A DNA stretch of 50,716 bases from Flavobacteriales bacterium (GTDB lineage: Bacteria; Bacteroidota; Bacteroidia; Flavobacteriales_D; Crocinitomicaceae): assembly GCA_947491305.1 (NCBI GenBank), contig CANLIL010000014.1, positions 1 to 50,716 on the forward strand, in the 5' to 3' direction. Position numbers and translations under genes: made by a program. The notes beneath the pieces were generated by a model that had not been told where the DNA came from, did no database searches, and saw only the letters and a list, made by a program, of their open reading frames with translations. Shown one piece after another: positions 23,199-33,412 of the stretch (the stretch's first letter is position 1; every line of letters begins with the position of its first letter).

Positions 23199-25280
23199 TT
23201 ATTTGAACGAATTCAAATCTACTTTTCCATTTAATGTGATTGTGGTAGCTTTTCCTGAGAATACAGCACCACCCATGTTCATTTCCATAGCGTGAGGGAA
23301 CATAAATCCTTCAACAGCTTTGTAATCACTGTAATTAACACCTGATTCAGATGTTTGATCACCTTCTTTACGAATTGTTAACGATTTCATTTTTAAGAAT
23401 GTTTTCGCATCAAAATAGTCAAACGTTTCAGCTGTTCCATCATTCGATTTCAACACATACGCATCAACTCCTTTAACGTTTTCAATTCCAACAATTTCGT
23501 ATGTAATTCCAGAAGTAGCAAAATTCATCTCAGGGAACAAACCAAAAGATTTAGTTTTAGCAGTTAATTCTTCTGCTGTCATTTCAACTTTACCAGTTTG
23601 CATGCTTGAAGAAGCACCCGCTTTTCCATCGAAATATGTTTTTTGCAATACCATTCCTTGACCTTCAATTTTTTGACCTTCCATGTTTGGTGTCATCCAA
23701 ATTTTTGTTGCAGTTAATGGGAAAGGAATTTGAGCCATAGTCAATTCAAACTTCTCTTCGTAAGCTTTTACTTTTTTCATTTTTTTTCCAAATTCTTTCA
23801 TTGAAGTTGAATTAGAAACTGATAACAAGTAATTTTCAATCAATTTTTCTTTCGAGATATCTGCTTTTTTAACATCTTTCACTTCTTGACCAAATGCATC
23901 TAATAATTCGATTCGTCCATCCGCATCAAATTGTTTCAAACGCTCCAACACTTCTTCATTACCAACCACAACAATGTTGCAATTTTGAGCAGTGAAATAT
24001 TGTTTAGCCATTGCCAACACATCTTCTTTTGTAATTGCATCTAAGCGTTGTAAATATGTTTGGTAATAATCTTTACTCAACTTATTTTTAATAATGTTTA
24101 ACGCGAATTGAGCGATTGTTTGTGGACGCTCTAAAGATCGTGCAAAACCACCAGCCATCGAAGATTTCGTTAAATTCAATTCTTCGTCTTTTACTGTTCC
24201 TTTTGTAATATTATCCAATTCAAACAAAATTTGTGTGATTGCAGAATCAGTAACCGCATTTCTAAAGTTACCACCAATTGACAACCAAGAACCATTTTCA
24301 GTAACATTCAAAGAAGAATAACATCCATAAGTATACGCTTTATCCTCACGTAAATTTTGCATCAAACGTGTTCCAAAACCACCGCCACCAAATATTCCAT
24401 TTAAAACGTTTAATGGCAATTGGTTTTTATCTCCTGTTACAATATCCATTGGAAATGAAACTTGAATAACTGATTGAACTGCTCCTGGTTTTTTAACAAA
24501 AATCACGCGATTTCCTTGGTTAAATTGACCTTTACCCATTGGCAACATGATTGCAGGATTACCTTTCCACGCGCCAAAATACTGAGCAACCATTTTCGTA
24601 ACTTGTTCTTTTGTGATATCACCAACAACAACCAAATAACTTCCTTGTGGGGTAAATATTGCTCTGTAATAAGCGTTTACATCTTCTAAAGTAATGTTTC
24701 CTAAGGTTGCTTCCGTCATGTTTTCTCCATAAGGATGATTCGGGAAGTTAACCACTCTTTCAGCGTTATCCGCCATTGTTCCAGGATCTGATTTCGCAGT
24801 CATCAAACTTGATTCTGTTTGTTTTTTAACACGATCAAATTCTGTTTGAGGGAAATTAGCGTTCATCAATACGTCAGACATGATGTTCAATCCTTTGTCC
24901 ATATGCTTTGTTAAACATGATAAAAACAAGTTGTTTTTTGATGCATTCAACGTTGCTCCGATGTAATCAATTTCATTGTCCAATACATCTTTTGTGCGAC
25001 TCGTTGTTCCTGACATGATCAAAGAACCTGTTAAATCTGACAAACCTGCTTTGTTTCCTTCAGGAATTGGATTGTTACCCATTACTAAATTAAACGCCAC
25101 TTTAGGTAATTTGTGGTTTTCAGACAAAATCACCGTGATACCATTTTCAGTCGTAAAAACCTCTGAATCTTTGATATTGATTGTCGGTGCTTTCGCTGGT
25201 GTTGGTTTAATTGATCGATCCAACTGCCCAAAAAGAACAGCAGGCGCAATCAAACCGAATACTAAAAATATTTTTTTCAT
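23199..25280 (-). CDS. M16 family protein without zinc site, with LolA-like C-terminal domain
   Basis: 693 residues, signal peptide 1-19 (VLFGQ). Residues 35-470 have the two M16 halves (TENGITVILSENHKLP..., VVVGDITKEQV, GGGFGTRLMQNLRE). Where active members carry HxxEH this protein reads GLSDLTGSLI, so it is catalytically dead in that site. The R/Y substrate-binding region (TRLMQNLREDKAYTYG) is retained. It likely forms the non-catalytic subunit with the upstream HxxEH protein, as in other paired M16 peptidases. Residues ~490-693 are an extra beta-rich domain (YEIVGIENVKGVDAYVL, GFMFPHAMEMNMGG) like LolA-type lipoprotein carriers; M16 chains usually end near 450. Periplasmic. Confidence 0.88.
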   Translation of the reverse strand: MKKIFLVFGLIAPAVLFGQLDRSIKPTPAKAPTINIKDSEVFTTENGITVILSENHKLPKVAFNLVMGNNPIPEGNKAGLSDLTGSLIMSGTTSRTKDVLDNEIDYIGATLNASKNNLFLSCLTKHMDKGLNIMSDVLMNANFPQTEFDRVKKQTESSLMTAKSDPGTMADNAERVVNFPNHPYGENMTEATLGNITLEDVNAYYRAIFTPQGSYLVVVGDITKEQVTKMVAQYFGAWKGNPAIMLPMGKGQFNQGNRVIFVKKPGAVQSVIQVSFPMDIVTGDKNQLPLNVLNGIFGGGGFGTRLMQNLREDKAYTYGCYSSLNVTENGSWLSIGGNFRNAVTDSAITQILFELDNITKGTVKDEELNLTKSSMAGGFARSLERPQTIAQFALNIIKNKLSKDYYQTYLQRLDAITKEDVLAMAKQYFTAQNCNIVVVGNEEVLERLKQFDADGRIELLDAFGQEVKDVKKADISKEKLIENYLLSVSNSTSMKEFGKKMKKVKAYEEKFELTMAQIPFPLTATKIWMTPNMEGQKIEGQGMVLQKTYFDGKAGASSSMQTGKVEMTAEELTAKTKSFGLFPEMNFATSGITYEIVGIENVKGVDAYVLKSNDGTAETFDYFDAKTFLKMKSLTIRKEGDQTSESGVNYSDYKAVEGFMFPHAMEMNMGGAVFSGKATTITLNGKVDLNSFK

Positions 25281-25337
25281 CTTTCTATGATTTATTTTTT
25301 AATGTTGGTGAATGACCATTTCATTCACGCTGCTGTT

Positions 25338-26804
25338 TTATTTTTCTTTTGGTAAATAATGTAAAATTACACGCGCATCTTGTGTAAAGTATTTTTGAGC
25401 AACACGTTGAATGTCTTCTCTCGTTACTTTTAAATATCCAGCCAATTGTGTGTTCACGCGACTTGCAGAACCATAATACACGTGATTATCCGCCAAGTTC
25501 TCAGCAATTCCTGCAACAGATGCGTTGGAAGAAACTAAGTTGTTTTCAAAACTGTTACGCACTTTTTCAAATTCTTCTTGTGAAATCAAAGTCGTTTTCA
25601 TCAAGTCAATTTGAGCATCGAATTCTTTTTGAATACTGTCTAAGTTAACGCCATTTGCCGCAATTGCTGCAATGATTCCAACACCTGCATCTTCTAAACC
25701 ATAATTAAAAGAGAACGCTTGAACAGCCATTTCTTTTTTCTCAACGATTGTTTTATTCATTCGAGAACTTGAACCGCCAGAAAGCACTTCATTTAACATA
25801 TCCAACGCATAAATATCTGGATGTGTTTGTTCTGGGAATTTATATCCAACAAAAATTGCAGGTAATTGAATGTTGTCGTAAACGATGTCTTTTACAACAC
25901 CTGTTAATTTTTCAGTATCTTTTTTAGGGCGAGGAATATCAATCGCTTTCGCTGCGTATTGCGCGATGATTTTTTTCGCTTCAGGAGATGTTGAAGCCAT
26001 AAAATCTTTTGCATTGAATTTTGATTTTGCAATACCATATTTCTTTTCGAAATCAGCATCTGTATTGTTTTCAAAATCACGCATCAAATTGATCGCTTGA
26101 CCTTTAGGAACACTTGCGAAATATTTTTGAATCCATTTTTTCGTTTCTTCAATGTTTAAATCTCCCGCAATTGATAATGTTGCATTGCTAGGTACATAAA
26201 ACGTTTTGTAGAAATTTACATAATCTTCTTCTTGTGCTGCATTCAAATGCTCCATGCTACCAATTGGAACCCAGTTGTATGGATGAACAGTAAACATACG
26301 TTTGAACATTTCCGTGATAAAAGAAGCGTACGGTTGGTTATCAACACGTTGTCTTTTTTCTTCTTTTACAACACTTCGTTGCGTTTCAATACCTGTGTTT
26401 TCAACTTTAGCATGTAATAAACGTTCACTTTCCAACCATAATCCTAATTCTAATTGATTAGATGGTAAAATTTCAAAATAATAGGTTCTATCTTGAGAAG
26501 TGTTTGCATTCAATGCTCCACCATTTTTCTCTACCATTTCACTGTATTTTCCACGTTCAATGTTTTTTGAACCTTCAAATAATAAATGTTCGAAGAAATG
26601 CGCAAATCCAGTTTTATCCGTTTTTTCATTTTTAGACCCAACATGGTACAAAATAGAAACAGCAACAATAGGAGTGGCGTGTTCTTCATGTAAAATTACG
26701 TGGATGCCATTTGGAAGATCATACTCTACATAGTCAATCTTCTTTTGTGCTTGGGTTCCAAAGGCTACAGTAGCAAGGATTCCCGAAAAGAATAGTTTTT
26801 TCAT
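25338..26804 (-). CDS. M16 family zinc peptidase, catalytic subunit
   Basis: 488 residues, signal peptide 1-19 (FGTQAQ). The inverted zinc motif HFFEH sits in GFAHFFEHLLFEGS (about 65-78) and the distal glutamate follows in the ESERL/EEKRQR region. The second half retains LSGGSSSRMNKTIVEKK. Together with the gene 57 bp downstream, whose site is lost, it should form a heterodimeric periplasmic peptidase for short peptides (inference by analogy to mitochondrial processing peptidase and Sphingomonas-type pairs). First gene of the two-gene operon. Confidence 0.92.
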   Translation of the reverse strand: MKKLFFSGILATVAFGTQAQKKIDYVEYDLPNGIHVILHEEHATPIVAVSILYHVGSKNEKTDKTGFAHFFEHLLFEGSKNIERGKYSEMVEKNGGALNANTSQDRTYYFEILPSNQLELGLWLESERLLHAKVENTGIETQRSVVKEEKRQRVDNQPYASFITEMFKRMFTVHPYNWVPIGSMEHLNAAQEEDYVNFYKTFYVPSNATLSIAGDLNIEETKKWIQKYFASVPKGQAINLMRDFENNTDADFEKKYGIAKSKFNAKDFMASTSPEAKKIIAQYAAKAIDIPRPKKDTEKLTGVVKDIVYDNIQLPAIFVGYKFPEQTHPDIYALDMLNEVLSGGSSSRMNKTIVEKKEMAVQAFSFNYGLEDAGVGIIAAIAANGVNLDSIQKEFDAQIDLMKTTLISQEEFEKVRNSFENNLVSSNASVAGIAENLADNHVYYGSASRVNTQLAGYLKVTREDIQRVAQKYFTQDARVILHYLPKEK

Positions 26805-26927
26805 TGATAATATTTAGTTTATATCATTTACAAAGAAAATCAGATTTTTTGAATGTACAAGATTTTCTTTAAAATGAAATTGGCTTTTAACATTTTTTGG
26901 TTAGAAATACATTAAACTTTTTTCACT

Positions 26928-26935
26928 TATTTTTG
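26928..26935 (+). promoter_or_regulatory. -7 box of the VWA-AAA operon
   Basis: TATTTTTG matches TAnnTTTG, 22 nt before the ATG. No -33 TTG at the right spacing. Confidence 0.4.
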
Positions 26936-26957
26936 TTTTAAAATAAACATTTCACCC

Positions 26958-28067
26958 ATGCGGAAATCCGGATATGTATTCACCCCTTTTGAAGCGCCTA
27001 ATCAGTCGCCATTTGATCGTTTATTTGACGTTTTTAGTGAATTAATTACACACACTTCCGGAGATGTTGATGAAGCGTTGGATTGGTTGAATGTACTCGA
27101 TAAAGAATACAAATTGACTACCGACGATTACACCATGGAGGATTTCATTGAAGACCTTAAGAAAAAAGGTTACCTGCGTGAAGAAATTCAACCGGATGGA
27201 AATGGACAATTAGCGATCACAGCGAAAACAGAACGTGTACTTCGTAAAAATGCCATGGAACAAATTTTTGGAAACATTCGCAAAAGTGGTGCTGGAAACC
27301 ATAAATCGAAGAAAAGTGGCGTCGGTGATGAAGCAACAGGCGATTTTCGTGCTTTCCAATTTGGTGATTCTTTTGAGAATATTTCGGTAACAGAAAGTTT
27401 GAAAAATGCGCAAATCAACAACGGTGTTGGCGAATTTAAGCTAACTGAACAGGATTTAGTGATTGAAGACACACACCACAAATCTCAAATGAGCACCGTT
27501 TTGATGATCGACATCAGTCACAGTATGATTTTATATGGAGAAGATCGCATCACACCAGCTAAAAAAGTAGCCATGGCACTCGCTGAATTGATTACCACTT
27601 CTTACCCAAAAGACACTTTAGATGTGATTGTTTTTGGAAACGACGCCTGGCCAATTAAAATTAAAGATTTACCGTATTTAAATGTTGGTCCTTACCACAC
27701 AAATACGGTTGCAGGACTCGAATTAGCGATGGATATTTTGCGTAGAAAACGAAATACCAACAAACAAATATTTATGATTACCGACGGTAAACCAAGTTGC
27801 TTGCGCCTACCAGATGGACAATACTATAAAAACAGCAATGGTTTAGATGAACACATTGTTGAGAAATGCTACACTATGGCTGCACAAGCCAGAAAAATGC
27901 ACATTCCAATTACAACGTTTATGATTGCTCAAGATCCTTATTTACAAGCTTTTATAGAACAATTTACGCAAGCAAACAAAGGAAAAGCATTTTATACAGG
28001 CTTGAAAGGACTCGGAGAAATGATCTTCCACGATTACGAAACAAATAGAAAAAAACGAATTAACTGA
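26958..28067 (+). CDS. VWA-domain protein, partner of the MoxR/ChlI-like ATPase
   Basis: 369 residues, no signal peptide, cytoplasmic. An N-terminal helical region (1-160) is followed by a von Willebrand A domain (about 172-350) with MIDAS DISHS, conserved Thr (THTNTVAG) and ITDGKPS. Such proteins work with AAA+ ATPases, as ChlD does with ChlI, often as metal-insertion or remodelling chaperones. The ATPase gene follows 4 nt later, which supports a complex. Target unknown. Confidence 0.9.
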   Translation: MRKSGYVFTPFEAPNQSPFDRLFDVFSELITHTSGDVDEALDWLNVLDKEYKLTTDDYTMEDFIEDLKKKGYLREEIQPDGNGQLAITAKTERVLRKNAMEQIFGNIRKSGAGNHKSKKSGVGDEATGDFRAFQFGDSFENISVTESLKNAQINNGVGEFKLTEQDLVIEDTHHKSQMSTVLMIDISHSMILYGEDRITPAKKVAMALAELITTSYPKDTLDVIVFGNDAWPIKIKDLPYLNVGPYHTNTVAGLELAMDILRRKRNTNKQIFMITDGKPSCLRLPDGQYYKNSNGLDEHIVEKCYTMAAQARKMHIPITTFMIAQDPYLQAFIEQFTQANKGKAFYTGLKGLGEMIFHDYETNRKKRIN

Positions 28068-28071
28068 GACA

Positions 28072-29538
28072 ATGGAACACACAACTATTTCAACATTTGG
28101 CGCATTAAAAGCTGCTGGTTACCAATCAAAAAATATAAAAACTGAATTAAGAGATAACTTAATTTCGGCCTTACAATCAGGAAAAGAAACGTTTCCGGGA
28201 ATGCTTGGATATGAACAAACTGTTATTCCACAATTGGAACGTGCAATTTTATCGAAACACAACATTAATTTATTAGGACTTCGTGGACAAGGTAAAACCA
28301 GAATCGCTCGTTTAATGATCAACTTACTGGATGAATACATTCCTTATATTTCAGGAAGTGAAATGAACGACGATCCGTTTCACCCAATTAGTCGTTTTGC
28401 AAGAGACATAATTGCTGAAAAAGGCGATGATACGCCAATTTCTTGGTTGCACCGTTCGGATCGTTTCTTCGAAAAATTAGCTACGCCAGATGTTACAATT
28501 GCAGATTTAATTGGTGATATCGATCCAATTAAAGCTTCGAATTTAAAATTGAGCTATGCCGACGAGCGTGTGATTCATTTTGGAATGATTCCAAGAGCTA
28601 ACCGTTGCTTATTTGTAATCAATGAATTACCTGATTTACAAGCACGTATCCAAGTTGCGTTGTTCAATATTTTAGAAGAAGGCGATGTTCAAATCAGAGG
28701 ATTTAAATTGCGTTTACCCTTGGATTTACAATTTGTATTTACTGCAAATCCGGAAGATTACACCAATCGTGGAAGCATCGTGACGCCTTTAAAAGATCGT
28801 ATTGGTTCTCAAATTTTAACACATTACGCAGCTGACATTCAAATCGCGAAGAAAATTACGAAACAAGAATCCGAGAAATTGGAAACGAGAACTTGCACCG
28901 TGCATGTGCCAGAATTGGCAAGAGATATTTTGGAACAAATTGCATTTGAAGCGCGTGAAAGTGAATACATCGACAATAAAAGTGGCGTAAGTGCGCGTAT
29001 GAGTATCACAGCCTTTGAAAATTTAATCAGTACAGCCGAACGTCGTGCAATCCTCAACAATGAAAAGGAAACGAGTGTTCGTTACAGTGATTTAATGGGA
29101 ATTATTCCTTCAATTACAGGGAAAATGGAGTTGGTTTACGAAGGTGAACAAGAAGGAACATCATTTGTAGCACAACACTTAATCAGCGAAGCGACCAAAA
29201 CACTTTTCCTTCAGTATTTCCCTAAAATTGAGAAACTAAAAAAACAAGAACAAACAACACCTTACGATGCCGTATTGAATTGGTTTTTTGAAGCCGACGC
29301 ATTTGAATTATCTGATGAAGCAACTGAAAAAAGCTACAAAAACGCGTTACTTTCTATTCAACCGTTGAAAGACTTGATTCAAAAATACCAACCAAAGGTT
29401 GCAGCAGAAGATGTTCCCTTCTTAATGGAATTTATTTTGTGGGCATTGGTTGAACTAAAACAACTTTCGAAGAAACGAACAGCAGATGGACTTTCATTCA
29501 ATGATCTATATGATAATTTGTTGAAAGGATTGTCTTAA
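28072..29538 (+). CDS. AAA+ ATPase of the MoxR / magnesium-chelatase ChlI-like group
   Basis: 488 residues. Walker A GLRGQGKTR (about 70-78). The Walker B-like strand reads CLFVINELPDL, with Asn where Asp is usual but the catalytic Glu kept. Sensor 1 is FTANPEDYTN; a LKDRIGSQI arginine-finger region follows. The helical lid extends to the C-terminus. No Mg-chelatase substrate subunit (ChlH) or CobN is near, so this is not porphyrin chelation; a generic chaperone working with the VWA protein is more likely. Ends before a bidirectional terminator. Confidence 0.88.
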   Translation: MEHTTISTFGALKAAGYQSKNIKTELRDNLISALQSGKETFPGMLGYEQTVIPQLERAILSKHNINLLGLRGQGKTRIARLMINLLDEYIPYISGSEMNDDPFHPISRFARDIIAEKGDDTPISWLHRSDRFFEKLATPDVTIADLIGDIDPIKASNLKLSYADERVIHFGMIPRANRCLFVINELPDLQARIQVALFNILEEGDVQIRGFKLRLPLDLQFVFTANPEDYTNRGSIVTPLKDRIGSQILTHYAADIQIAKKITKQESEKLETRTCTVHVPELARDILEQIAFEARESEYIDNKSGVSARMSITAFENLISTAERRAILNNEKETSVRYSDLMGIIPSITGKMELVYEGEQEGTSFVAQHLISEATKTLFLQYFPKIEKLKKQEQTTPYDAVLNWFFEADAFELSDEATEKSYKNALLSIQPLKDLIQKYQPKVAAEDVPFLMEFILWALVELKQLSKKRTADGLSFNDLYDNLLKGLS

Positions 29539-29560
29539 ATGAATAAAACTTAAATGAATA

Positions 29561-29594
29561 AAAAAGGAGCTTTCGATGAAAGCTCCTTTTTTAT
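29561..29594. terminator. bidirectional terminator
   Basis: AAAAAAGGAGCTTTC / GAAAGCTCCTTTTTT is a symmetric hairpin with A and T tracts on both sides. It separates the convergent AAA+ gene and the minus-strand membrane protein gene. Confidence 0.92.
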
Positions 29595-29605
29595 TAGTAG
29601 TGTAT

Positions 29606-30226
29606 TTAATTGTGGTTGAACACTTTTTTTGTTGAATTCGGAATATGCCAAACAATCCCAATCCCAGAGGGACTAACTTCTAATGATTGCACAAATGCTT
29701 TTGCATTTTTAGTTGCATGTGATTTATGCAAACCATAAGCCATTAAATCAAACAATAATAAAAAACTTCCTTGAACAATTAAGCTTTTTCCATACCCACT
29801 AAAGCGTTGAGAATTTGTTAAATTATCTGTTTTAATCGCTCCTAAAATCAAACCGCTTGAAATATATCCTACATCTAAAAAAGCATTGATTAAGTAGATT
29901 TTCTCTGTTTTCTTCTGTTGCAATTTTGTATCTGTTGTTGATAATTCTGTTGGCGCATTTCGAGCTTTTAAATAACCGGGAACAGCTAAACCAATATTCA
30001 CAACATTCCACATGACATTCATTTGGTGAAAATAATGTGCCTCTCCACTTGGAATTGAGCCCCATCCTATTCCACTAACAAGAAAATTTGTTGTTGCCCA
30101 TGATCCCAATCCAAGCATTAATTTTTTATCTAATTGATTGCGTTCTGCATTGAAATTTTGTGCTTTGGAATTGAACAAAATCAACAAAAAAAGCAATAAA
30201 CAAAATCTCATAATTTGTTTTGACAT
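29606..30226 (-). CDS. small membrane protein, conserved in Bacteroidota (function unknown)
   Basis: 206 residues. Signal peptide 1-22 (FNSKAQN) followed by four hydrophobic spans (about 37-55, 70-85, 115-135, 150-168). The GEAHYFHQMNVMWNVVNIG segment with two histidines looks conserved and possibly functional. I recognise the type but no established function. It lies downstream of the transhydrogenase operon, 41 bp after pntB, and could be cotranscribed. Confidence 0.75.
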   Translation of the reverse strand: MSKQIMRFCLLLFLLILFNSKAQNFNAERNQLDKKLMLGLGSWATTNFLVSGIGWGSIPSGEAHYFHQMNVMWNVVNIGLAVPGYLKARNAPTELSTTDTKLQQKKTEKIYLINAFLDVGYISSGLILGAIKTDNLTNSQRFSGYGKSLIVQGSFLLLFDLMAYGLHKSHATKNAKAFVQSLEVSPSGIGIVWHIPNSTKKVFNHN

Positions 30227-30267
30227 AGTAAAGTAATTAATTGTATTAGCGTGAAATCTAACTATTA

Positions 30268-31668
30268 CTAATTCGATTTCTCTGCAATAATTTTAGTTAA
30301 CTTTTCAACACTTTCCTTAGCATCTCCGTATAGCATTCGCGTATTAGATTTATAAAAAAGCGGATTGTCTTCTCCTGAATAACCAACATTCATGGATCTT
30401 TTCAAAACAATTACTTTTTTTGCATACCACGCTTCAATTACGGGCATTCCATAAATTGAACTAGCTGGATCATCCTGAGCACTTGGATTAACAACGTCAT
30501 TTGCTCCAACCACAAGAACAACATCTGTATCAGGCATATCGCTGTTAATTTCATCCATTTCACAAACAATATCATACGGTACATTTGCTTCTGCAAGCAA
30601 AACATTCATGTGACCAGGTAATCTTCCAGCAACAGGATGAATAGCAAAACGCACTTTTTTACCTTGTGAAATAAGTGATTGAGCAAGTTGAAAAATCGGA
30701 TATTGCGCTTTTGCAACTGCCATTCCATAACCTGGTACAATCACAATTGATTTTGCATCAACGAGATTTTCAGCAACTTCTTCGTGGTTAATTGGAAGTG
30801 CTTCACCCTCAATCGCAACGCGAACATTCGCATTTTGTTTTGTATTTCCACTTGCAAAAATTACAGAGAAAAAAGAGCGATTCATCGCCTCACACATGTG
30901 AATAGATAAAATTGCTCCAGAACTTCCGACCAGCGCTCCAGTGACAATTAGCAAGTCGTTGCTTAACATAAATCCTGCTGCTGATGCTGCCCAACCCGAA
31001 TAAGAATTTAACATGGACACAACTACAGGCATATCTCCACCGCCGATTGCCATAACCAATGAAATTCCAAGAAAGCACGATAATCCAATTTGTATAAACA
31101 ACAAAATAGTTGCATCATTTCCATTGGCATTACAGAAGAAAACCCCGATTAGTGCAATTGCAACAACTAGCATCAAATTCATGTATTGCAATCCTTTAAA
31201 TTGCCATGGCTTAGATGAAATTTTACCTTCAAGTTTTCCCCAAGCAATAATAGAACCCGTAAACGTTACTGCACCAATAAATATTCCAACATAAACCTCA
31301 ACCAAATGAATGATTTTGGCCGCAGAAGAAACGTGAATTGAATGATCTAAAAATGAACCTACGCCAACCAAAACAGCTGCTAATCCAACAAAACTATGAA
31401 GAATTGCAACCAATTGAGGCATCGATGTCATTTCAACTTTACGCGCAGCAATAAAACCAATTATTGAGGCAATACCAATCGCAATTAAAATGAATAAATG
31501 ACCTTCAACTTTTTCACCAAGAACTGTGGCTAAAATAGCTAATATCATTCCAAATATGCCATAAACAACACCTCTTTTGGCGCTTGTTTGAGAAGATAAA
31601 CCACTCAAACTTAAAATAAATAAAATACTTGCAAACAAGTAAGCTACAGTTTGTAATGTTACTGTCAT
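30268..31668 (-). CDS. pntB: NAD(P) transhydrogenase beta subunit
   Basis: 466 residues, full length. Nine or so transmembrane helices (1-265) form the proton channel half, and a C-terminal NADP(H)-binding domain III (about 290-466) carries [42 protein letters not shown] and [16 protein letters not shown]. With PntA it couples proton re-entry to NADPH formation. The start ATG is the second of two nearly identical start sites, created by a 45-bp tandem duplication of the pntA-pntB junction. Confidence 0.97.
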   Translation of the reverse strand: MTVTLQTVAYLFASILFILSLSGLSSQTSAKRGVVYGIFGMILAILATVLGEKVEGHLFILIAIGIASIIGFIAARKVEMTSMPQLVAILHSFVGLAAVLVGVGSFLDHSIHVSSAAKIIHLVEVYVGIFIGAVTFTGSIIAWGKLEGKISSKPWQFKGLQYMNLMLVVAIALIGVFFCNANGNDATILLFIQIGLSCFLGISLVMAIGGGDMPVVVSMLNSYSGWAASAAGFMLSNDLLIVTGALVGSSGAILSIHMCEAMNRSFFSVIFASGNTKQNANVRVAIEGEALPINHEEVAENLVDAKSIVIVPGYGMAVAKAQYPIFQLAQSLISQGKKVRFAIHPVAGRLPGHMNVLLAEANVPYDIVCEMDEINSDMPDTDVVLVVGANDVVNPSAQDDPASSIYGMPVIEAWYAKKVIVLKRSMNVGYSGEDNPLFYKSNTRMLYGDAKESVEKLTKIIAEKSN

Positions 31669-31739
31669 AATTTTTATTTTTTAAACATGTTTAATTTGTA
31701 ATGTTACTGTCATAATTTTTATTTTTTAAACATGTTTAA
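31650..31739. repeat. 45-bp perfect tandem duplication at the pntA-pntB junction
   Basis: 31650-31694 and 31695-31739 are identical. On the minus strand each copy contains the last codons of pntA, the intergenic leader and the first codons of pntB. The intervening copy forms an 11-codon frame (31713 to 31681) encoding MTVTLQIKHV and stop, starting from the same ATG context as pntB. Confidence 0.95.
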
Positions 31740-33266
31740 CATGCGATGAGAAACAACAAAACCCCCAACTATATTAATTGATGCTACAAGAATTGCTACA
31801 AAAGATAAAATAGTTAAAATATTACTTGGATCATTATTAGTTTGCAATAGCCCTCCAATTACAATAATGCCACTAATTGCATTTGTAACGGCCATAAGCG
31901 GTGTATGAAGCGCGTGAGAAACATTGTTTATAATTTGCCAGCCAACAAAGACAGCCAATACAAAAACTGTAAAATGCTGAATAAAATCAGCAGGAGCAAA
32001 ACTACCGAGCACAAATAAAAGTAAAGCTGTAAACAACAAAGAAATTAATGTTGACTTAGCTTTCTTCTTTATTTTTTTAGCTTCCTTCTGTAAAGTTTCA
32101 ATCTGAGTATCTTTTTTCGTTTCTTTAACAACTGGCTTAGGCGCAGCAGCAACAGGAAGCGGTGGTGGTGGCCAATTCAATACGCCATCATGTGTTACCA
32201 TTGCTTGAGAAATGACTGTATTTTCAAAATCTATTTTAAAATCTTTTGCATTCCCTAGTTCATCAAGTAAATGACATAAATTAGTGCCATACATTTGGGA
32301 TGCTTGCTTCGGTAATTGATTGATTTTCCCAACAATCGTAACACCATTTTCAGTTGTGTAAATTTCACCCGATTTAGTAAGTTGGCAATTCCCTCCACTC
32401 TCAGCTGCTAAATCTACAATAACAGATCCCGACTTCATAGCTGAAACGTGATAATCCATCCAAAGTAAAGGTGCAGCTTTCCCAGGAATTTGAGCAGTGG
32501 TTATCACAATATCCACATCTTTTGCTTGTTCTAAAAAAAGTTCCATTTCAGCTTTAATGAAAGCCTCACTCATTACCTTAGAATAACCTGTAGCTGTTGC
32601 TCCGTCTTCATTGATATCAATTGTTAAGAACTGAGCACCCATCGATTCTATTTGCTCTGAAACTTCTTTTCGCGTATCAAACGCACGAACAATTGCTCCT
32701 AAAGAATTTGCTGTTCCGATTGCTGCAAGTCCTGCAACACCCGCACCGATTACTAAAACTTTAGCAGGATCTACTTTTCCAGCTGCCGTAATCTGACCAT
32801 TTAAAAATCTTCCGAAATAAAAAGACGCTTCAATAACTGCTCGATAACCCGAAATATTTGCCATTGAAGACAATACATCCATTTTTTGAGCGCGTGTAAT
32901 ACGTGGAATTGACTCAACAGATATAGCACTTATTTTTTTTAATCGTAAGCTTTCCAATAATTCACTGTTTTGCGCTGGTCGTAAGTAGCAAATTAAAAGC
33001 GTAAACTCGTGCATCATTGAAATTTCTTCAAGAGAAGGCTCACGAACCTTCAACACAATTTTTGAATGTGAGAAAATTTCTTCCGCAGAATTAGCGATAA
33101 TTGCTCCTGCATTTTCATATTCCTGATCGGAATAATCTGATTTTTTCCCAGCTCCTTTTTGAATAAAAACTTCAAAACCTTGCTTTATCAATCGCTCTAC
33201 TGTTTTAGGTGTCGCAGCTACGCGATATTCATTGAGAGAAATCTCACATGGAATGCCTATTTTCAT
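31719..33266 (-). CDS. pntA: NAD(P) transhydrogenase alpha subunit
   Basis: 515 residues. Domain I (1-370), an alanine-dehydrogenase-like NAD(H)-binding unit, shows [27 protein letters not shown] (Rossmann loop, about 165-181) and [19 protein letters not shown] Pro/Ala/Lys linker ([11 protein letters not shown]) and coiled Lys-rich stretch lead to three or four membrane helices (about 400-515), so domain I and the membrane segment are in one chain as in E. coli. It precedes pntB in an operon. In some Bacteroidota the chain is split into PntAA/PntAB; here it is not. Confidence 0.97.
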   Translation of the reverse strand: MKIGIPCEISLNEYRVAATPKTVERLIKQGFEVFIQKGAGKKSDYSDQEYENAGAIIANSAEEIFSHSKIVLKVREPSLEEISMMHEFTLLICYLRPAQNSELLESLRLKKISAISVESIPRITRAQKMDVLSSMANISGYRAVIEASFYFGRFLNGQITAAGKVDPAKVLVIGAGVAGLAAIGTANSLGAIVRAFDTRKEVSEQIESMGAQFLTIDINEDGATATGYSKVMSEAFIKAEMELFLEQAKDVDIVITTAQIPGKAAPLLWMDYHVSAMKSGSVIVDLAAESGGNCQLTKSGEIYTTENGVTIVGKINQLPKQASQMYGTNLCHLLDELGNAKDFKIDFENTVISQAMVTHDGVLNWPPPPLPVAAAPKPVVKETKKDTQIETLQKEAKKIKKKAKSTLISLLFTALLLFVLGSFAPADFIQHFTVFVLAVFVGWQIINNVSHALHTPLMAVTNAISGIIVIGGLLQTNNDPSNILTILSFVAILVASINIVGGFVVSHRMLNMFKK

Positions 33267-33412
33267 AATTAGAATTAATAATTACTTTTTTAATTTATTG
33301 AATAACAATTAATTCACTAATTTGTTCAACAATTAAAAAGTGCGAAAATCGACTAGATTTTTTTTAATAGAATGCATAAAACGATAAAAAAAATGCATGT
33401 GACAGTATTAAA

